Positions 8,001 to 13,276 of a stretch of 13,276 nt of DNA are shown in pieces. Below the pieces are notes generated by a model. It had not been told where the DNA came from. It saw only the letters and a program-made list of their open reading frames with translations, and made no database searches. Every line of letters begins with the position of its first letter. The stretch's first letter is position 1. This stretch comes from an uncultured Oscillibacter sp. (GTDB taxonomy: Bacteria; Bacillota; Clostridia; Oscillospirales; Oscillospiraceae): the NCBI GenBank assembly GCA_910583695.1, contig CAJTZL010000065.1:1-13276 (forward strand). Reading direction: 5' to 3'. The translations under genes were made by a program, and so were the position numbers.

Positions 8001-8029
8001 TTGATCGCACTGCATGGTCATGCTATACT
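8001..8029 (+). promoter_or_regulatory. Probable promoter of the ECF sigma operon
   Basis: TTGATC (8001-8006) and TATACT (8024-8029) are 17 bases apart. The start of transcription would be near 8036, giving a ~90-base leader with a hairpin CCTAGGC/GCCTGGG (8072-8078 with 8096-8102, one G-U pair) ten bases before the AAGGAGA ribosome binding site at 8113-8119. The inverted repeat CCATGCAG/CTGCATGG overlaps the -35/-10 spacer and could be an operator. Confidence 0.5.
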
Positions 8030-8126
8030 TGGCCCAAAGCCAGTTAGTCTATATGTGTTTTCATGATGGAGCCTAGGCACAGCCGCAGAAAGTAAGCCTG
8101 GGTCTATAATGTAAGGAGACCTGCTC

Positions 8127-8660
8127 ATGCTGATATTTCTCTTGGCCGCATTAGAAAGCGAAAAAGACCGCCGAAAATTTACGCAGATTTATGAACAGCA
8201 TCATACCCGGTTGGAAGATGCCGCTATGAGTATCCTCAAAAATCAAACCGACGCTGAGGACGCGGTCCAAAATGCCTATATGCAAGTCATCCGGCACTTT
8301 GAAAAAATTTCTGAAATTCCCTGTAAGGATTTGCCATTCTGGCTCATTTCTATAGTGAAGAACGAGGCGCTCATCATTCTCCGCAAACAGAAAAAAGTTG
8401 TTCTGCTGGAGGATTGGGATACCATTCCGGATACCGTTGCCGATATCACGGAGTACGCGGAACTGGTAGGGCTGTTTGCCCGGCTTCCGGATACATACAA
8501 GGCCGTATTGGAGATGAAATATCTTTTGGGTTATTCATATAAGGAAATCTCCGGCCGCCTTGGCATTTCGGAATCTGCCGCCAACACACGCGCCAGCCGG
8601 GGCCGCGCACTTTTACGGAACCTCATTAAGCAGGGGGGCTTTTCCCATGACGGATCGTGA
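8127..8660 (+). CDS. ECF-type RNA polymerase sigma factor
   Basis: A 177-residue sigma-70 family protein of the extracytoplasmic-function class. Region 2 covers about residues 15-88, with NQTDAEDAVQNAYMQVIRHF (the -10 recognition and core-binding helix) and FWLISIVKNEALIILRKQKK. Region 4 covers about 112-168, with LPDTYKAVLEMKYLLGYSYK and the helix-turn-helix EISGRLGISESAANTRASRG. There are no extra domains, and the size is normal for the class. The ATG at 8127 has AAGGAGA at 8113-8119, seven bases away. The next gene starts 14 bases before this stop, so the two are translationally coupled, the usual arrangement of an ECF sigma with its membrane partner. The cognate promoter is unknown; such factors generally answer envelope or peptide stress. 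Confidence 0.92.
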   Translation: MLIFLLAALESEKDRRKFTQIYEQHHTRLEDAAMSILKNQTDAEDAVQNAYMQVIRHFEKISEIPCKDLPFWLISIVKNEALIILRKQKKVVLLEDWDTIPDTVADITEYAELVGLFARLPDTYKAVLEMKYLLGYSYKEISGRLGISESAANTRASRGRALLRNLIKQGGFSHDGS

Positions 8661-9369
8661 ACTGGATGCTCTGATGCAGCGGGTTTTATTGGATTCCCTC
8701 CGGCTTGACTGGGAGAAGAAAGCGGCACCGGAACCCGCTTTTGTGCCCTCTGCACGTTACAAGCGCCAAGTCGCCGGAATGCTGGCAGACCCTTTGGCGT
8801 GGGAACGTAAAAGGAGGATTCCCATATGGAAGAGCATTCTCCGCCAGGCGGCGGTGGTTCTGCTGATTATTTCGCTTGGGTTCGGCAGTCTGTTAGCCGC
8901 CAGTCCCACGGTGAGAGCCGGATTTTTACAGTGGATTGCCGAATGGTATGAAACGCATGTCACCTACAGATATACAGGCACAGATATGGCTGGAGCAATG
9001 CCGCAATATGAAATTACGGAATTACCGGAAGGCTATGCTGAGGTCGAAAGTGAACGAATCGAATTGCCCGGTCAAGTGGATATTGTTTACCGTAACGAAG
9101 AGACTGGGAAAACGATATATCTGAACTATATTCATATGAACCAAGGCGCTGCTTCTGATTTTAAGTTAGAAGATGCAGAGGTATTATCAGTCATGGTAAA
9201 TAAGTTTGATGGTCATTTTTTTGAAAGGAGCAATTCGAAAAATAAGTGGAATGCGGTCACTTGGATTGATCCAGACAATGAACTGCAATTCTCTATTGAA
9301 GCTCACCTTGATAAAACAGATATTTTAGACATCGCCGAAAGCGTTTTCTTGGTAAAATTAACTAAATAG
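8647..9369 (+). CDS. Membrane-anchored DUF4367 protein, likely anti-sigma factor or sensor
   Basis: A 240-residue protein with a cytoplasmic N-terminus (1-60: MTDRELDALMQRVLLDSLRL...), one membrane segment at about 64-86 (ILRQAAVVLLIISLGFGSLL), and an outer domain. The outer part contains YEITELPEGY, VDIVYRNEETGKTIYLNYIH and a C-terminal IDPDNELQFSIEAH...ILDIAESV, the pattern of the DUF4367 family. The start at 8647 is preferred over a longer in-frame reading from 8560: it has a G-rich ribosome binding site (8633-8638), overlaps the sigma gene stop by 14 bases, and the longer version would only duplicate sigma sequence in a shifted frame. Inferred role: it holds the ECF sigma factor at the membrane and releases it on an external signal. 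It has no classic zinc anti-sigma motif (HxxxCxxC), so the mechanism may differ. Confidence 0.85.
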   Translation: MTDRELDALMQRVLLDSLRLDWEKKAAPEPAFVPSARYKRQVAGMLADPLAWERKRRIPIWKSILRQAAVVLLIISLGFGSLLAASPTVRAGFLQWIAEWYETHVTYRYTGTDMAGAMPQYEITELPEGYAEVESERIELPGQVDIVYRNEETGKTIYLNYIHMNQGAASDFKLEDAEVLSVMVNKFDGHFFERSNSKNKWNAVTWIDPDNELQFSIEAHLDKTDILDIAESVFLVKLTK

Positions 9370-9422
9370 AAATTTTTCTGAAAATGATGTAAGGATTTAG
9401 CCTCTTTCTGCATTTATAAAAT

Positions 9423-9439
9423 AGGATTTTTAAAATCCT
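9423..9439. promoter_or_regulatory. 17-base palindrome between the DUF4367 and secreted-protein genes
   Basis: AGGATTTT and AAAATCCT flank one T, a perfect 8-base dyad. With a one-base spacer it suits a dimeric DNA-binding protein better than an RNA hairpin, and no T tract follows. It lies 31 bases before the ATG at 9470, between the stop of the DUF4367 gene and the ribosome binding site, and could be an operator that tunes the secreted-protein gene. Confidence 0.4.
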
Positions 9440-9469
9440 GTCTACTCAATGCGGAAGGAGGTGACTTTT

Positions 9470-9820
9470 ATGAGACGGCGTATTTGCGCATTGATTATTC
9501 TGGTTGTTTTAGCCCTATCCATAAGCGTGCAAGCTATAGAACCGCGCACTAGTGCACAACTTAGCCTCTCCTTTGATGGAACAACCGCACTTTGCTCGGT
9601 CATTTGCAGGGGAAGTAGTAGCGATGATGCAATTGATGCAACATTGACGCTTTACCAAGGGTCAACCTATGTAGATTCCTGGAGTGACTCGGGCAAAGGA
9701 CGGGTTGTGATTTCTGGAACATGCAAGGCTGTAAGTGGCAAAAACTATAAGCTGGTTGTTGATTACTCCGTGAACGGTGAATCACAGCCTTCCGTTTATT
9801 CAACCAGACAATGCCCCTGA
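9470..9820 (+). CDS. Small secreted four-cysteine protein
   Basis: A 116-residue protein with a clear signal peptide: MRRR, the hydrophobic run ICALIILVVLALSISV, and a likely cleavage after VQA (residue 22). The mature part is rich in Ser/Thr/Gly and beta-strand-like (QLSLSFDG, ATLTLYQGSTYVDSWSDSG, YKLVVDYSVNGE) and has four cysteines (C42, C46, C85, C115) that could form two disulfides. The start at 9470 is chosen because a perfect AAGGAGGTGA (9455-9464) ends five bases before it; the upstream in-frame ATG at 9449 would lie before that site. It resembles small exported proteins of gut clostridia (DUF6147-like, uncertain). It follows the ECF sigma/DUF4367 pair by 100 bases in the same direction and is plausibly part of, or controlled by, that unit. 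The exact role is unknown. Confidence 0.8.
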   Translation: MRRRICALIILVVLALSISVQAIEPRTSAQLSLSFDGTTALCSVICRGSSSDDAIDATLTLYQGSTYVDSWSDSGKGRVVISGTCKAVSGKNYKLVVDYSVNGESQPSVYSTRQCP

Positions 9821-10031
9821 AACAGCAGCGGTCAATTTCCAGGAAAATCTGGAGAGTATCCGATAAGTCATTCAGGTCAATTGGCAGATATGCAATGACT
9901 GGTTTGAACCATGACCTGACTCAGGACAGGAAATCTCTCTATAGATTCAGAAATCCGGATATTGGGAGCGTTCTTCCCGGAGGATTCCGGCGCTTTTGAG
10001 AACTGGAAATCTGTAAGGCCAACGTTGATTT
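9821..10031. other. Intergenic stretch with an inverted repeat
   Basis: TCAGGTCA (9872-9879) and TGACCTGA (9912-9919) are perfect inverted repeats 32 bases apart, and CCTGACTCAGG (9915-9925) is a second, overlapping palindrome. No T tract follows, so this is not a simple terminator of the secreted-protein gene. No gene is visible; the short open frame here has no ribosome binding site. Confidence 0.4.
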
Positions 10032-10072
10032 TTCCGACTCAGCAGAAAAAAACTTGCGCTTTTCTGTCGGAA
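10032..10072. promoter_or_regulatory. Bulged inverted repeat overlapping the promoter
   Basis: TTCCGA (10032-10037) pairs with TCGGAA (10067-10072), and CAGAAAA (10043-10049) with TTTTCTG (10060-10066). One five-base bulge interrupts the left arm, and the loop contains the TTGCGC -35 box. As DNA it could be an operator placed over the promoter; as RNA in read-through transcripts it would be a stable hairpin. Confidence 0.45.
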
Positions 10073-10082
10073 CTGATAGAAT
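10054..10082 (+). promoter_or_regulatory. Promoter of the sigma-like regulator gene
   Basis: TTGCGC (10054-10059) and TAGAAT (10077-10082) have a 17-base spacer. Transcription would start near 10089, only about 26 bases before the ATG at 10115. Confidence 0.6.
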
Positions 10083-10085
10083 ATG

Positions 10086-10106
10086 CCTCCTAATATTTTA
10101 AGGAGG
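10086..10106 (+). promoter_or_regulatory. Hairpin that would hide the ribosome binding site
   Basis: CCTCCT (10086-10091) is fully complementary to AGGAGG (10101-10106), the ribosome binding site of the next gene, with a nine-base A/T loop. In a transcript reading through from upstream, the site would be masked. A transcript from the near promoter would begin at about 10089 and lack half of the masking arm. Confidence 0.5.
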
Positions 10107-10114
10107 TATCGCGC

Positions 10115-10993
10115 ATGAAAACTGCGAGGCTTGAGATTCAATGGCTCGAAAAGGAGGACCGGAGGAGATCACTCCGCGCTTCCGTATGCCGGGACGGAAA
10201 ACTCCACCTTGGCAAATCTCTGCGAAAGAAGCTGCCCCAATCAATACGGGTAGGATTTGACGCCAACTCCCTGGTACTGGCCATTGCCGATGGACATGGC
10301 GATGGGATTGATTGTCCAGCCTGCGGCGTCCTGTCCATTCAGACACTGACCTCCAGAATTTTCTCGGCCGGTCTGCGCTTGCCAGTCTCCTTCCTCATGG
10401 CGAAGGACGCGCAGACCGGCTATTTTTTAGGCCGGATTGTCCCGCGCCGCCGGGTAAACGGCACTGGAAAGCCTTGCTTTGACATGGAACAGCTCCTCGT
10501 GCTGTTTCGTCCCATGGTGGATGATATCGCCGGTCAGATGGGCAAGAGCACCCCGCTGGCAGAGCGGAAGGCCGCTGCAGCAGAGGCCCTGTGCGCTGCG
10601 GCACAGGACTACCTTCCAGGATGCGGCGACCTGGAGACTTATTTGGATGACCGTGTCCGCCGCACGCTCCATGAGCAGAATGTACAGTACATAAAAGAAT
10701 TTTCCCAGCGTTCCCTGGAGCAACCACTTTCCTCCGATGCGGGAGACAGGTTCTGCCTCTGCGACGCCATCGCCGCCCCTGATTCTGACTGGGCCGACAG
10801 CCTGGACGATCAAATGGATAAGGAACGTTTTCTGGAGCAGCTATCCAGTGACCAGCAGACACTGGTCCGGCTGCTCCAGGAGGGTTTCCGTATTCCTGAG
10901 GTTGCGGATATTTTGGGGATAAGCCAGAAGGATCTCCGGCGCGCGGCTGGTGAGATTGCCCTACGGAAGCGGCAGTTTGATAGAGGCAGCTGA
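10115..10993 (+). CDS. Atypical sigma-like DNA-binding regulator
   Basis: A 292-residue soluble protein. The C-terminal part (about 229-287) looks like sigma region 4: ERFLEQLSSDQQTLVRLLQE followed by the helix-turn-helix GFRIPEVADILGISQKDLRR. The middle (about 124-200: EQLLVLFRPMVDDIAGQMGK...DLETYLDDRVRRTLHEQN) is helical and vaguely like a degenerate region 2. The first ~115 residues are different: a beta-rich start (VCRDGKLHLGKSLRKKLPQS IRVGFD), a CPAC pair at 67-70, and FLMAKDAQTGYFLGRIVPRR. I do not recognise this N-terminal domain. The start at 10115 has AAGGAGG (10100-10106) eight bases upstream. Possible roles are an alternative sigma factor with a sensory domain, or a sigma-derived transcription factor. 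It has its own promoter and terminator, so it is a single-gene unit next to the ECF operon. Confidence 0.65.
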   Translation: MKTARLEIQWLEKEDRRRSLRASVCRDGKLHLGKSLRKKLPQSIRVGFDANSLVLAIADGHGDGIDCPACGVLSIQTLTSRIFSAGLRLPVSFLMAKDAQTGYFLGRIVPRRRVNGTGKPCFDMEQLLVLFRPMVDDIAGQMGKSTPLAERKAAAAEALCAAAQDYLPGCGDLETYLDDRVRRTLHEQNVQYIKEFSQRSLEQPLSSDAGDRFCLCDAIAAPDSDWADSLDDQMDKERFLEQLSSDQQTLVRLLQEGFRIPEVADILGISQKDLRRAAGEIALRKRQFDRGS

Positions 10994-11207
10994 TGTTTTG
11001 TGTACGTGCGTTTTCCTGTCAGATACACCCCATCATTGGGTCCAGAGCAGGAAATGCCCCTGAGGAAGCAGCGGAGCGGGCAAGACGCAGATGGCTCTAT
11101 TGACGAGGCAAAAACGTCAAATGTGTCTGGAAAGCAGCGGTTGCTGCTTTCCAGGCAAGCTATAAACCAAAAGAATGGGGGCCGGATTCCCCGCGGCGCA
11201 CCAAAAT
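10994..11207. other. Structured non-coding region after the sigma-like gene
   Basis: Several hairpins follow one another: ACCC/GGGT (about 11026-11041), TGACG/CGTCA (11101-11105 with 11115-11119), and a strong perfect 12-base stem CTGGAAAGCAGC/GCTGCTTTCCAG (11127-11138 with 11143-11154, loop GGTT), extendable by one G-U and one G-C pair. The open frame at 11000-11221 has no ribosome binding site and no family features, so I do not call it. The region ends at the terminator beginning at 11208. It could be a structured 3' untranslated region or a small RNA; no separate promoter is evident. Confidence 0.45.
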
Positions 11208-11235
11208 CGCTGAAATTTTAAACTTCAGCGGTTTT
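11208..11235 (+). terminator. Intrinsic terminator downstream of the sigma-like gene
   Basis: CGCTGAA (11208-11214) pairs with TTCAGCG (11224-11230), with TTT/AAA able to extend the stem beyond one A-C mismatch, followed by GTTTTG and a T/A-rich run. Confidence 0.75.
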
Positions 11236-11249
11236 GCTTTATATAATAT

Positions 11250-11282
11250 AAAAAGCAGAGGACGGCTCCAAGGCCGTCCTCT
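11250..11282 (-). terminator. Intrinsic terminator of the lipase gene
   Basis: AGAGGACGGC (11257-11266) and GCCGTCCTCT (11273-11282) form a perfect 10-base stem with a six-base loop. On the reverse strand it starts 12 bases after the lipase stop and is followed by GCTTTTTATA, a good T tract. On the forward strand only TTT follows, so it acts mainly on the reverse strand. Confidence 0.85.
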
Positions 11283-11293
11283 TTGCATCTACC

Positions 11294-12652
11294 TCAATAC
11301 CCCCGGCTCTTCAAATCCGCCGCCAGCTTTACATAGAACTCCCGCACATCGAAGCCCCGGATGTTCTCCCGGTTCAGATCCACCACGTCCCCGTGGGAGA
11401 TGCCCCGCTTCCCCTGGGGCTCCAGGAGGGTGAACCGCTCCCCCCACTTGGCCGACTCCACCGACACCAATCCGTCATTCAGGCCATCGAAGTGCTTGAC
11501 GACGGGATAGGTCATATTCAGGGGGAACTTGCCATGCCGGGCCTTTTTGCAATAGGACATGACGCTCTCATACACCACGCCGGGGGCGTCGGGTGTCTCC
11601 TCGTTCCGGGCAAGGCATGCGCTCTCCGTCAGGTCCGTCACCGCCGCCAGGAAGTCCGGGTTGGGGTCCCCCATCTGTTTCATGGCCCCATTGTAGGCCG
11701 CGGCGATTTTCAGCCGGGCGGCCTGGGGAACCTTGCCCAGCAGGTACTCGGCAAAAATGCAGCCCCGGTGGGGCGTGTTGATGGTGGTGAGGGTCGCAAC
11801 ATAGGGAGCCATGCCGCAGTGAGCGATGGCGGCCCGGCTGTCCAGCCCGCCCTTGGAGTGGGCGATGATGTTCACCTTTTCGCAGCCGGTTTCCTCCACG
11901 ATCTGCCGGATGCGCTCCGCCAGCTCCTTCCCGCTGTCCTCCACCGCCGCCGCGGACTGCTGACGGCCGTAGTAGACCGTGGCCCCGTTGCGGATCAGCT
12001 CCCTGGGGATGCGGCCCCAGTAGTTGAGGTAGCGGAAGTCCCGGAAGAACACGCCGTGGACCATCAGGAGGGGATACTTCGTCTTGCAGACCTCGCTCTC
12101 CGCCCGAACTTCGTCCAGCTCCCACTTCTGGGTCTCAAACTCCACCTCGTCACTGCAAATGCGGAGGATCTTTGCCAGATACCAGAGGTTCACCAGGGGA
12201 ATCCACCCGCACAGCGCCGCCAGAACGCGGTGCTTGATGCCCAGCTGCACCGAGGTGAGGTAGACCCGGATCATGCCGTTCCAGAAGATGACGCACAGGG
12301 AGAGAATTGCCAGAAGCAGCTCCAGGATCATCGCAAACACCGCACCGTCCCGGCCTCCCGTAGCAGAAAACATAGACCAAAGACAGCCCGCCTGAACGCA
12401 CAAGGTTACACAGCAGACTGCCGCGAACAGCCACAGCAGCTCACAGCCCTCCGCCAGCCGCTGGATGCGCCTGGTGGGGCCTTTCTTCGGAATGGGCCGG
12501 ATATTCACCCAGAGGAACGCCGCCGCCAGAGGCAGAAACAGCCACCCGGCACCGGAAACTGACCATTCGGCGTACAGAAGCCAGACCAGCGGCAGAGCAT
12601 TCGCCGCCGCCGTCAGCAACAGGCAGTAGACGATCCGCCTGACATACTTCAT
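11294..12652 (-). CDS. Membrane-anchored lipase/esterase of the alpha/beta hydrolase fold
   Basis: A 452-residue protein in two parts. Residues 1-165 hold four or five hydrophobic segments (about 7-27, 35-50, 71-95, 103-126, perhaps 142-163), a membrane domain. Residues ~190-450 are a lipase domain: YPLLMVHGVFFRD (oxyanion-hole region, H199-G200), NIIAHSKGGLDSR with nucleophile S266, TINTPHRG, the probable acid D393 in DGLNDGLVSV, and H420 in GISHGDVVDL. This HG...HSxGG...ND-GLV...H order is that of bacterial triacylglycerol lipases and related lipid esterases. The nucleophile elbow reads AHSKGG rather than GHSxGG, a mild variant. The start has GGGAGG about seven bases upstream. It stands alone on the reverse strand with its own promoter and terminator. 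The substrate is not shown; a membrane or exported lipid is likely given the membrane domain. The side of the membrane on which the catalytic domain lies cannot be settled here. Confidence 0.85.
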   Translation of the reverse strand: MKYVRRIVYCLLLTAAANALPLVWLLYAEWSVSGAGWLFLPLAAAFLWVNIRPIPKKGPTRRIQRLAEGCELLWLFAAVCCVTLCVQAGCLWSMFSATGGRDGAVFAMILELLLAILSLCVIFWNGMIRVYLTSVQLGIKHRVLAALCGWIPLVNLWYLAKILRICSDEVEFETQKWELDEVRAESEVCKTKYPLLMVHGVFFRDFRYLNYWGRIPRELIRNGATVYYGRQQSAAAVEDSGKELAERIRQIVEETGCEKVNIIAHSKGGLDSRAAIAHCGMAPYVATLTTINTPHRGCIFAEYLLGKVPQAARLKIAAAYNGAMKQMGDPNPDFLAAVTDLTESACLARNEETPDAPGVVYESVMSYCKKARHGKFPLNMTYPVVKHFDGLNDGLVSVESAKWGERFTLLEPQGKRGISHGDVVDLNRENIRGFDVREFYVKLAADLKSRGY

Positions 12653-12698
12653 AAAACCGCCTCCCGTTCAACAGCGCCCACCGACGCTTTCTGCGTTT

Positions 12699-12727
12699 AT
12701 AGTAGACCTTGCCAACGAGGTTGTCAA
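12699..12727 (-). promoter_or_regulatory. Promoter of the lipase gene
   Basis: On the reverse strand a perfect TTGACA (12727-12722) and TACTAT (12704-12699) are 17 bases apart, about 47 bases upstream of the ATG at 12652. Confidence 0.7.
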
Positions 12728-12744
12728 GGCAGGCAAAAACCGGA

Positions 12745-12773
12745 TTGAACCGGGACAGGGATGATGGTATAAT
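12745..12773 (+). promoter_or_regulatory. Promoter of the 95-residue orphan gene
   Basis: TTGAAC (12745-12750) and a perfect TATAAT (12768-12773), with a 17-base spacer and a TGG just before the -10 (extended -10 type), lie 33 bases before the ATG at 12806. It is divergent from the lipase promoter; their -35 boxes are only 17 bases apart. Confidence 0.75.
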
Positions 12774-12805
12774 CAGAACAATAAAGCAGGTTTGGGAGAA
12801 ACGGT

Positions 12806-13093
12806 ATGAATGTAAAAGAAATAAGCAATACCATAATAAAAACAGGAATATGTCACTATGGGCCAAGGCAATATCGACTATTCCTTTGTACGAGTACGTT
12901 TTTTCCTGGTACGGGAGATTATGAGGATGATCCCGAAGTTTGTAATGACCGGGAAATGGACTGTTATTGTATATGGCTTGAAGATATGATAAATGTAGGT
13001 AATATTTCTGCTGGAGCAGGGTATTATGAACGTCTTTCCGATGCAATTCATGCGGCGGAAAACAGTGGTGGATTTGAAAAGTGGATGGACTAA
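12806..13093 (+). CDS. Orphan 95-residue cysteine-rich protein
   Basis: A small soluble acidic protein beginning MNVKEISNTIIKTGICHYGP and ending ENSGGFEKWMD. It has five cysteines (C16, C28, C46, C53, C55), including CYC, many aromatic residues, and a region WLEDM...GNISAGAGYYERLSDAIHAAE that reads like a conserved core. No signal peptide or membrane segment is seen. GGGAGA stands about seven bases before the ATG. The codons are AT-rich (many ATA, AAA, TAT), clearly unlike the GC-rich lipase and DUF434 genes on either side, suggesting recent arrival. I do not recognise the family; its size and acidity would suit an immunity-type protein, but nothing proves it. Confidence 0.7.
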   Translation: MNVKEISNTIIKTGICHYGPRQYRLFLCTSTFFPGTGDYEDDPEVCNDREMDCYCIWLEDMINVGNISAGAGYYERLSDAIHAAENSGGFEKWMD

Positions 13094-13140
13094 ATCTTTC
13101 AGTTGCATTGCAATATATTTAAGGAAGGACTGAGCCCACC

Positions 13141-13276
13141 ATGGAAACCGTAAAACGCGGCTTTGTGCCGAAAGATACCATTGAATTTGGCCCTAAGGCC
13201 GCGGCCAAGCTGAACGCCGCTGCCCAGGAGCTGGCGTTCCTGCTGGACCGGGGGTACGACACCAAATCCGCCTCCA
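13141..13276 (+). CDS. DUF434 family protein, 5' part only
   Basis: The gene begins METVKRGFVPKDTIEFGPKA and continues LNAAAQELAFLLDRGYDTKS, where it runs off the window after 45 codons. The opening RG(F)xPxD and the helix ending in LLDRGYDTKSAS match the start of the DUF434 family, whose role is not known. AAGGAAGG at 13121-13128 serves as ribosome binding site, though the 12-base gap is slightly long. It follows the orphan gene by 47 bases in the same direction and may share its promoter. Confidence 0.7.
   Translation, partial: METVKRGFVPKDTIEFGPKAAAKLNAAAQELAFLLDRGYDTKSAS

Noticed and set aside
7869..8066. Forward open frame of 65 codons
   Set aside because: It has no ribosome binding site, overlaps two hairpins and the probable sigma promoter, and has no recognisable features.
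8105..8110. Perfect TATAAT just before the ECF sigma gene
   Set aside because: Transcription from it would begin inside the ribosome binding site at about 8117, and no -35 box lies 17 bases upstream.
8560..8646. Longer N-terminus for the DUF4367 protein
   Set aside because: It would overlap the sigma region 4 coding sequence by 101 bases; ATG 8647 has a ribosome binding site and a natural overlap of 14 bases.
11000..11221. Forward open frame of 73 codons after the sigma-like gene
   Set aside because: It lacks a ribosome binding site, runs through strong hairpins into the terminator stem, and is basic and low in hydrophobic pattern.
11393..12562. Forward open frame of 389 codons opposite the lipase
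   Set aside because: The lipase on the reverse strand has the catalytic triad, ribosome binding site, promoter and terminator; the forward frame is its shadow.
1..13276. CRISPR arrays, tRNA and rRNA genes, intact insertion sequences
   Set aside because: I looked for regularly spaced repeats, cloverleaf arms and intact transposase frames and saw none.

Overview
The window reads as chromosome of a GC-rich, low-oxygen gut-type member of the Firmicutes, most likely a clostridium of the Oscillospiraceae kind. The reasons are near-perfect AAGGAGG ribosome binding sites, sigma-A type promoters with 17-base spacers, intrinsic terminators, the ECF sigma/DUF4367 gene pair, and remnants of a Firmicutes mobilizable element. 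This placement is inference from style and gene content; there is no rRNA or tRNA to confirm it.

Region 1 (129-2068): a YyaL/DUF255 family gene (thioredoxin-like domain plus six-hairpin domain), interrupted by a one-base deletion near 1838-1840, so its last ~75 codons lie in another frame. Region 2 (2150-5144): a self-contained transcription unit with a clear promoter, a 960-residue primase-helicase-PLD fusion of the TOTE conflict-system type, and a strong terminator. It is the best candidate for a defence or genome-conflict system here, and it acts as a single-gene module.

Region 3 (5145-7390): a graveyard of a mobilizable element. In order it holds a shredded large serine recombinase, a small element-associated protein with a nonsense codon, and a mobC-like relaxosome gene broken by a one-base deletion. 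Region 4 (7388-8126) is AT-rich and mostly non-coding, with one possible 37-codon reverse-strand gene and several hairpins, ending in a promoter for the next operon.

Region 5 (8127-9820): an ECF sigma factor, an overlapping membrane-anchored DUF4367 protein (probable anti-sigma or sensor), and a small secreted four-cysteine protein. Together they look like a cell-envelope signalling unit. Region 6 (10032-11235): an atypical sigma-like regulator with its own promoter and a ribosome-binding-site hairpin, followed by a structured 3' region and a terminator.

Region 7 (11250-13276): a reverse-strand membrane-anchored lipase/esterase with promoter and terminator. Divergent from it is an AT-rich 95-residue orphan gene with a strong promoter, then the start of a DUF434 gene that runs off the window.
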